NCBI GenBank assembly: GCA_029933635.1
Contig: JAOZNS010000091.1
Coordinates: 1-9,855, forward strand
Source of the DNA: Candidatus Zixiibacteriota bacterium
GTDB lineage: Bacteria; Zixibacteria; MSB-5A5; SM1-73
Reading direction: 5' to 3'
DNA: 9,855 bases
A program made the translations under genes and the position numbers. Below are positions 6,728 through 9,855 of the stretch, piece by piece (positions within the stretch are counted from its first letter, which is position 1; each line of letters opens with the position of its first letter). The notes under the pieces are model-generated. The model was not told the DNA's origin and searched no databases. It worked only from the letters and a program-made list of their open reading frames with translations.

Positions 6728-8080
6728 CTATTTTCGCAAACCATATTTCTTAATTTTGTGATACAGGGTAGCTCTATCAATTCCCAACACTTCGGCGGAG
6801 CGAGTTATGTTCCATTCCATTTGCTCGAGGATATTTTTTATGTGAATCTTCTCCACCGCTTCCAGAGTTTGTTCTTGGGTAACCTCCTTTGTGCTGGAGG
6901 GAATCGGGAGATCGTCTACGGTAATGGTGGAACCCTTCGCTACCACTATGGCTCTCTCAATAGCATTTCTTAACTCTCGCACGTTCCCTGGCCAATCGTA
7001 CTTTTTTAAGTGCTCCATGGCCTCGGCAGAGATATGTGTTACAGGTTTGTTGGTACTATTTGCCAGCTTCTTAAGAAAATAGTTGCATAAAAGGGGTATA
7101 TCCGAGCGCCTTTCCCTTAATGGCGGGATGGAGATGGAAAAGACGTTGAGTCGGTAATATAAATCCTCTCTGAACTTTCCCTCTTTGACCGCCAGCTCCA
7201 GGTTGCGATTGGTCGCACAGATTAAGCGGAAGTCCACTTGGATGATCTCATCTCCACCCACCCGGGTAAATTGCTTGGTCTCGATTACCCTCAAAAGATC
7301 TGCCTGAGCTTTAGCGTCAATATTTCCCACCTCGTCTAAAAAGATGGTTCCTCCATTGGCCATCTCAAATTTTCCTTTGCGCCGATATAGAGCTCCGGTG
7401 AAGGCGCCCTTTTCATGTCCAAAAAATTCGCTTTCGGTAAGACCCTCGGTCAGACCTCCACAATTGACGGTGATGACGGGAAAAAATCTTCTGGGACTGT
7501 TGGAATGAATAGCTCTGGCGATGAGCTCCTTGCCGGTGCCGCTTTCCCCTCTGATCATCACCGAGGTATCGGTAGGAGCTACGGTTTTGATCAGGTCAAA
7601 CACTTTCAACATGGCTGGGCTCTCACCGATGATCTGATCGATCTCGTAAAGCTCTTGGATCCTTTCCTTAAGCTGAATATTTTCCGAAAGTAAACGTCTT
7701 TGTTTTATGACGTTGGTGACCAGATGCGAAAGATAATCGGGATCGACTGGCTTGGTCACATAATCGTAGGCTCCCTCCTTGAGAGATTTAACCGCCGTGT
7801 CCACCGAGGCGTAGGCGGTGATCATGATGATGGTGACGCCCGGATCTATACTTTTTATTCTTTGTTGCAACTCCATTCCATCCATTCCTGGCAATTTTAT
7901 ATCCAGGAAGATGATGTCCCAAACTCCGGGTTTTATCTTTTTTAAAGCCTCGTTGGCGTCGATGACTGCCTCTGCCTTATAGCCGTCCTCGATAAACCAT
8001 TTGGTCAGCGAATCACGCACGGAAAGCTCATCGTCCACGATCAAGATGTTTACAGATTTATCGTTCTTGGTGGAATTCAT
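6728..8080 (-). CDS. Sigma-54-dependent response regulator, NtrC family
   Basis: This is a cytoplasmic transcription activator of 450 residues with the three NtrC domains. The receiver (about 10-125) has acidic Asp16 and Asp17, phospho-acceptor Asp60 (FLDIKLPGMDG), Thr88 and Lys110. The AAA+ domain (about 145-380) has Walker A GESGTGKE (178-185), an intact GAFTGA loop (225-230) that contacts sigma-54, Walker B TIFLDE (Asp249, Glu250) and the arginine fingers in FREDLYYRLN. The C-terminus has a Fis-type helix-turn-helix (about 424-447, NITRSAEVLGIDRATLYHKI). All residues needed for phosphorylation, ATP hydrolysis and sigma-54 contact are present. I prefer the ATG at 8080 to the GTG at 8089 that overlaps the kinase stop, because AGAGGTG is well spaced from the ATG and too close to the GTG. 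It is the obvious partner of the kinase just upstream. Confidence 0.95.
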   Translation of the reverse strand: MNSTKNDKSVNILIVDDELSVRDSLTKWFIEDGYKAEAVIDANEALKKIKPGVWDIIFLDIKLPGMDGMELQQRIKSIDPGVTIIMITAYASVDTAVKSLKEGAYDYVTKPVDPDYLSHLVTNVIKQRRLLSENIQLKERIQELYEIDQIIGESPAMLKVFDLIKTVAPTDTSVMIRGESGTGKELIARAIHSNSPRRFFPVITVNCGGLTEGLTESEFFGHEKGAFTGALYRRKGKFEMANGGTIFLDEVGNIDAKAQADLLRVIETKQFTRVGGDEIIQVDFRLICATNRNLELAVKEGKFREDLYYRLNVFSISIPPLRERRSDIPLLCNYFLKKLANSTNKPVTHISAEAMEHLKKYDWPGNVRELRNAIERAIVVAKGSTITVDDLPIPSSTKEVTQEQTLEAVEKIHIKNILEQMEWNITRSAEVLGIDRATLYHKIKKYGLRK

Positions 8081-8085
8081 CAGAA

Positions 8086-9675
8086 TCACCTCTTGTTTTG
8101 CTCCATTTTGGAAATTTTAGATCCTTTAGATAAAAGCCTTTCTTTTTCATCCACTCCAGAATGCAGGGGAAGCTCAATGATGAAAGTGGAGCCCTCTCCT
8201 ACCGTGGACTCAACATCGATTTTCCCATTATGCCTTTCGATGATACCATAACAGACTGATAGACCCAAACCCACTCCTTTCCCCTCCTTTTTGGTGGTAT
8301 AAAAAGGTTCAAAGATATGAGGAAGATCAACTGGAGATATCCCTGCACCGGTATCCTTTATTTGAATTTTCACCTTCTTATTATCAGGATGATAAGCTGT
8401 TTTTATGGTTAAAGTTCCCCCTCCTGGCATTGCCGCAACCGCATTATCTAAAATCGCCAAAAATGCTTGCTGAATTTGATCCTTGTCACAAATAACATCC
8501 GCTTTCCCCTTTTGATAAACCTTGACCAGGTGAATGTTGTTTAATTTCAAGTGATGCTCCACCAATTGGATGCACCGATCCAAAATCACGTGCAGATCCA
8601 CCACCGTAAACTCTCCAATCTGTCTTTTTGAAAAGAGCAAAAGATTCTTCACTATGTTTCCACAGCGGGTGGTCTCGTCAGCTACTATAGAGAGGTCTTC
8701 TTGGATGGAGGAGAGCTGTTCCTTGGTCAAGTTGGGCGTAGAAAGCTTCTTTTGGGTAAGCCGGGCGTAGGTTAGGATTCCACCCAATGGGTTATTCAAT
8801 TCATGAGCCACGGTGGCACAGAGTTTTCCTAAGGAGACCATTTTCTCTACTTGGATCAAGTGAGCTTGAATACGTTCCAGATCCTCCCGTGCCTTTTTTA
8901 ACTCGGAGGTCATGCTATTGAAGGAATTGGCCAACTCTCCAATTTCGTCCCTTCGGTCAATAGGAATGGTATAATCGAGGTTTCCCTGGGCGATAGCCCT
9001 TGTGCCCTCAGTCAACTTGCGAACTGGAGCCCGAATCAAGATCCAGATCAAAAGTCCTGTCACGGAAAGAACGCTTACCACCAGAATCACAGAGGCCCAT
9101 ATGGTCTGACGTCGACTTCGAGCGATGTCAGCATCTACCTTAGCCAAAGACATCTGCACGTCCAGGACCCCCAAGATGAATTTCTTAGCCGGGTGCAAAT
9201 GACACCCAGCTCCATAACAGGCAGGCTCATTCTCTATAGGATTGATTAAAGCCAATATCCGATGTCCATCTGGAGCGGTTATGATTCGGTGGCGCTCTTT
9301 GCTGGCCAAGGCCTTAAGTGGTTCAGGATAACGATGGCACACTTGACAGGCCTCTGAGGTGATACCAACTTTGGTAGATACCTCTTCTGGTCGGGTGGTA
9401 AAAATGACTTTGCCATTCTTATCATAAATCCGAACGACCTCAAATCCTGGCATCTGGCTGAAATTTTTGAATATTTGTTGAATATCCTCCTTACGGTTTA
9501 TTAACATGCTATAGTGAATGGACTCCTTGATTAAATCGGTGGTTCGAAGGGCCGCCAGTTCCACCTGCTCCAAAAGGTCAAAAGACTCGTTTCTAACATT
9601 GATGTAAGTGAAGGCAGCCAGCCCCACAAACATCACCAAGAACAAGGCAATGAAAAATTTCAATCCTAAAGACAT
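8086..9675 (-). CDS. Membrane sensor histidine kinase with predicted c-type heme-binding sensor domain
   Basis: This 529-residue kinase has a signal-anchor helix (about 6-25), an extracytoplasmic sensor region (about 27-190), a second membrane helix (about 192-214), HAMP (about 213-265), HisKA with phospho-acceptor His291 (VAHELNNPLGG), and an ATPase domain with N box LDNAVAAMP (Asn411), G1 DTGAGI (441-446) and GKGVGLGLSV. The sensor region carries CQVCH (110-114), the canonical CX2CH heme c attachment motif. It also carries CYGAGCH (153-159), a CX4CH motif like those of tetraheme cytochrome c3, followed by LHP. Two covalently bound hemes are therefore plausible, making this a redox or gas/ligand sensor; heme loading is inferred. 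The ATG at 9675 has AGGGT upstream. Its stop lies five bases before the regulator ATG, so the two genes form one operon. Confidence 0.93.
   Translation of the reverse strand: MSLGLKFFIALFLVMFVGLAAFTYINVRNESFDLLEQVELAALRTTDLIKESIHYSMLINRKEDIQQIFKNFSQMPGFEVVRIYDKNGKVIFTTRPEEVSTKVGITSEACQVCHRYPEPLKALASKERHRIITAPDGHRILALINPIENEPACYGAGCHLHPAKKFILGVLDVQMSLAKVDADIARSRRQTIWASVILVVSVLSVTGLLIWILIRAPVRKLTEGTRAIAQGNLDYTIPIDRRDEIGELANSFNSMTSELKKAREDLERIQAHLIQVEKMVSLGKLCATVAHELNNPLGGILTYARLTQKKLSTPNLTKEQLSSIQEDLSIVADETTRCGNIVKNLLLFSKRQIGEFTVVDLHVILDRCIQLVEHHLKLNNIHLVKVYQKGKADVICDKDQIQQAFLAILDNAVAAMPGGGTLTIKTAYHPDNKKVKIQIKDTGAGISPVDLPHIFEPFYTTKKEGKGVGLGLSVCYGIIERHNGKIDVESTVGEGSTFIIELPLHSGVDEKERLLSKGSKISKMEQNKR
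9193..9219 (-). other. CX4CH-X-HP motif of the sensor domain
   Basis: These codons specify CYGAGCHLH (kinase residues 153-161). The CX4CH spacing is a known but uncommon variant of the c-type heme attachment motif. The following His161 could act as an axial ligand to this or the other heme. Confidence 0.6.
9334..9348 (-). other. CX2CH heme c attachment motif of the sensor domain
   Basis: These codons specify CQVCH (kinase residues 110-114). This is the canonical motif recognised by cytochrome c maturation, here in the segment between the two membrane helices, where heme attachment would take place. Confidence 0.7.
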
Positions 9676-9745
9676 GATATGACCCTATTGCATATTTCAA
9701 CAATGCCTAAGGTTATCATTTGTGTTAATACTGTGTACCTTAAAT

Positions 9746-9774
9746 AATATACTTCTTTTATGTTCAATTGAAAA
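9746..9774 (-). promoter_or_regulatory. Candidate sigma-70 promoter of the kinase-regulator-protease operon
   Basis: On the minus strand TTTTCA (9769-9774) is separated by 17 bases from TATATT (9746-9751), matching four and five of six consensus positions. It lies about 70 bases upstream of the kinase start. The perfect palindrome TTCAATTGAA (9763-9772) overlaps the -35 box and could be an operator. The region is AT-rich, so chance matches are possible. Confidence 0.4.
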
Positions 9775-9855
9775 GCATTTTTTTAACTGAGCAAAGTGTT
9801 GAAGAATTATAGAGTCAGGCGAAGAACTTCTCTACACTACCCTGTTAGGAATATT

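Noticed and set aside
8081..8089. GTG start for the response regulator overlapping the kinase stop
   Set aside because: The ATG at 8080 has a well-spaced AGAGGTG site, while the GTG is part of that site.
9109..9597. Assignment of the kinase sensor region to DUF3365 or a heme PAS domain
   Set aside because: The residues around the two CXnCH motifs did not match the features I know for these domains; the fold is left unassigned.
1..9855. Sigma-54 (-24/-12) promoters as targets of the response regulator
   Set aside because: TGGCAC-like sequences such as those near 13, 5946, 8814 and 9337 lack TTGC at the right spacing and lie in coding sequence; none was found in the intergenic regions.
1..9855. 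CRISPR arrays, tRNA or rRNA genes, insertion sequences, prophage
   Set aside because: No regularly spaced repeats, tRNA-like folds, rRNA stretches, transposase motifs or terminal inverted repeats were seen.

Overview
This window looks like chromosome from a Gram-negative, probably anaerobic or heme-rich bacterium. The evidence is a predicted lipoprotein with a lipobox, a membrane histidine kinase whose extracytoplasmic domain carries c-type heme motifs, an NtrC-type sigma-54 activator and a DapL-like aminotransferase. A deltaproteobacterial (Desulfobacterota-like) or uncultured candidate-phylum origin fits, but the phylum cannot be fixed from sequence reading alone. No tRNA, rRNA, CRISPR array or insertion sequence was seen.

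Left block (1-3388, all minus strand): mtaB (tRNA ms2t6A methylthiotransferase), then yggS (PLP homeostasis) and yggT (small membrane protein), which overlap by ATGA. A roughly 300-base gap follows, and then a purine nucleoside phosphorylase whose C-terminus runs off the left edge. This is housekeeping metabolism. The gap between yggT and the phosphorylase contains a 40-codon start-less reading stretch that resembles a gene remnant.

Centre block (3389-6043, plus strand): a divergent intergenic region holds a near-consensus sigma-70 promoter for a DapL-type PLP aminotransferase that starts at TTG. After a weak terminator and a leader rich in inverted repeats come a lipoprotein of unknown function and, 30 bases later, a small zinc-ribbon/DUF2007 protein.

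Right block (6183-9675, minus strand): a tight three-gene operon. Its promoter-proximal gene is a sensor histidine kinase with CX2CH and CX4CH motifs in its extracytoplasmic domain. Next is a sigma-54-dependent response regulator, and last an archaemetzincin-type zinc metalloprotease that begins 2 bases after the regulator's stop. The proposed reading is a heme-based redox or ligand sensor that signals to an NtrC-family activator, with a metalloprotease made from the same transcript. This combination is the most interesting part of the window. No sigma-54 promoter was found inside the window, so the regulator's targets are probably elsewhere.
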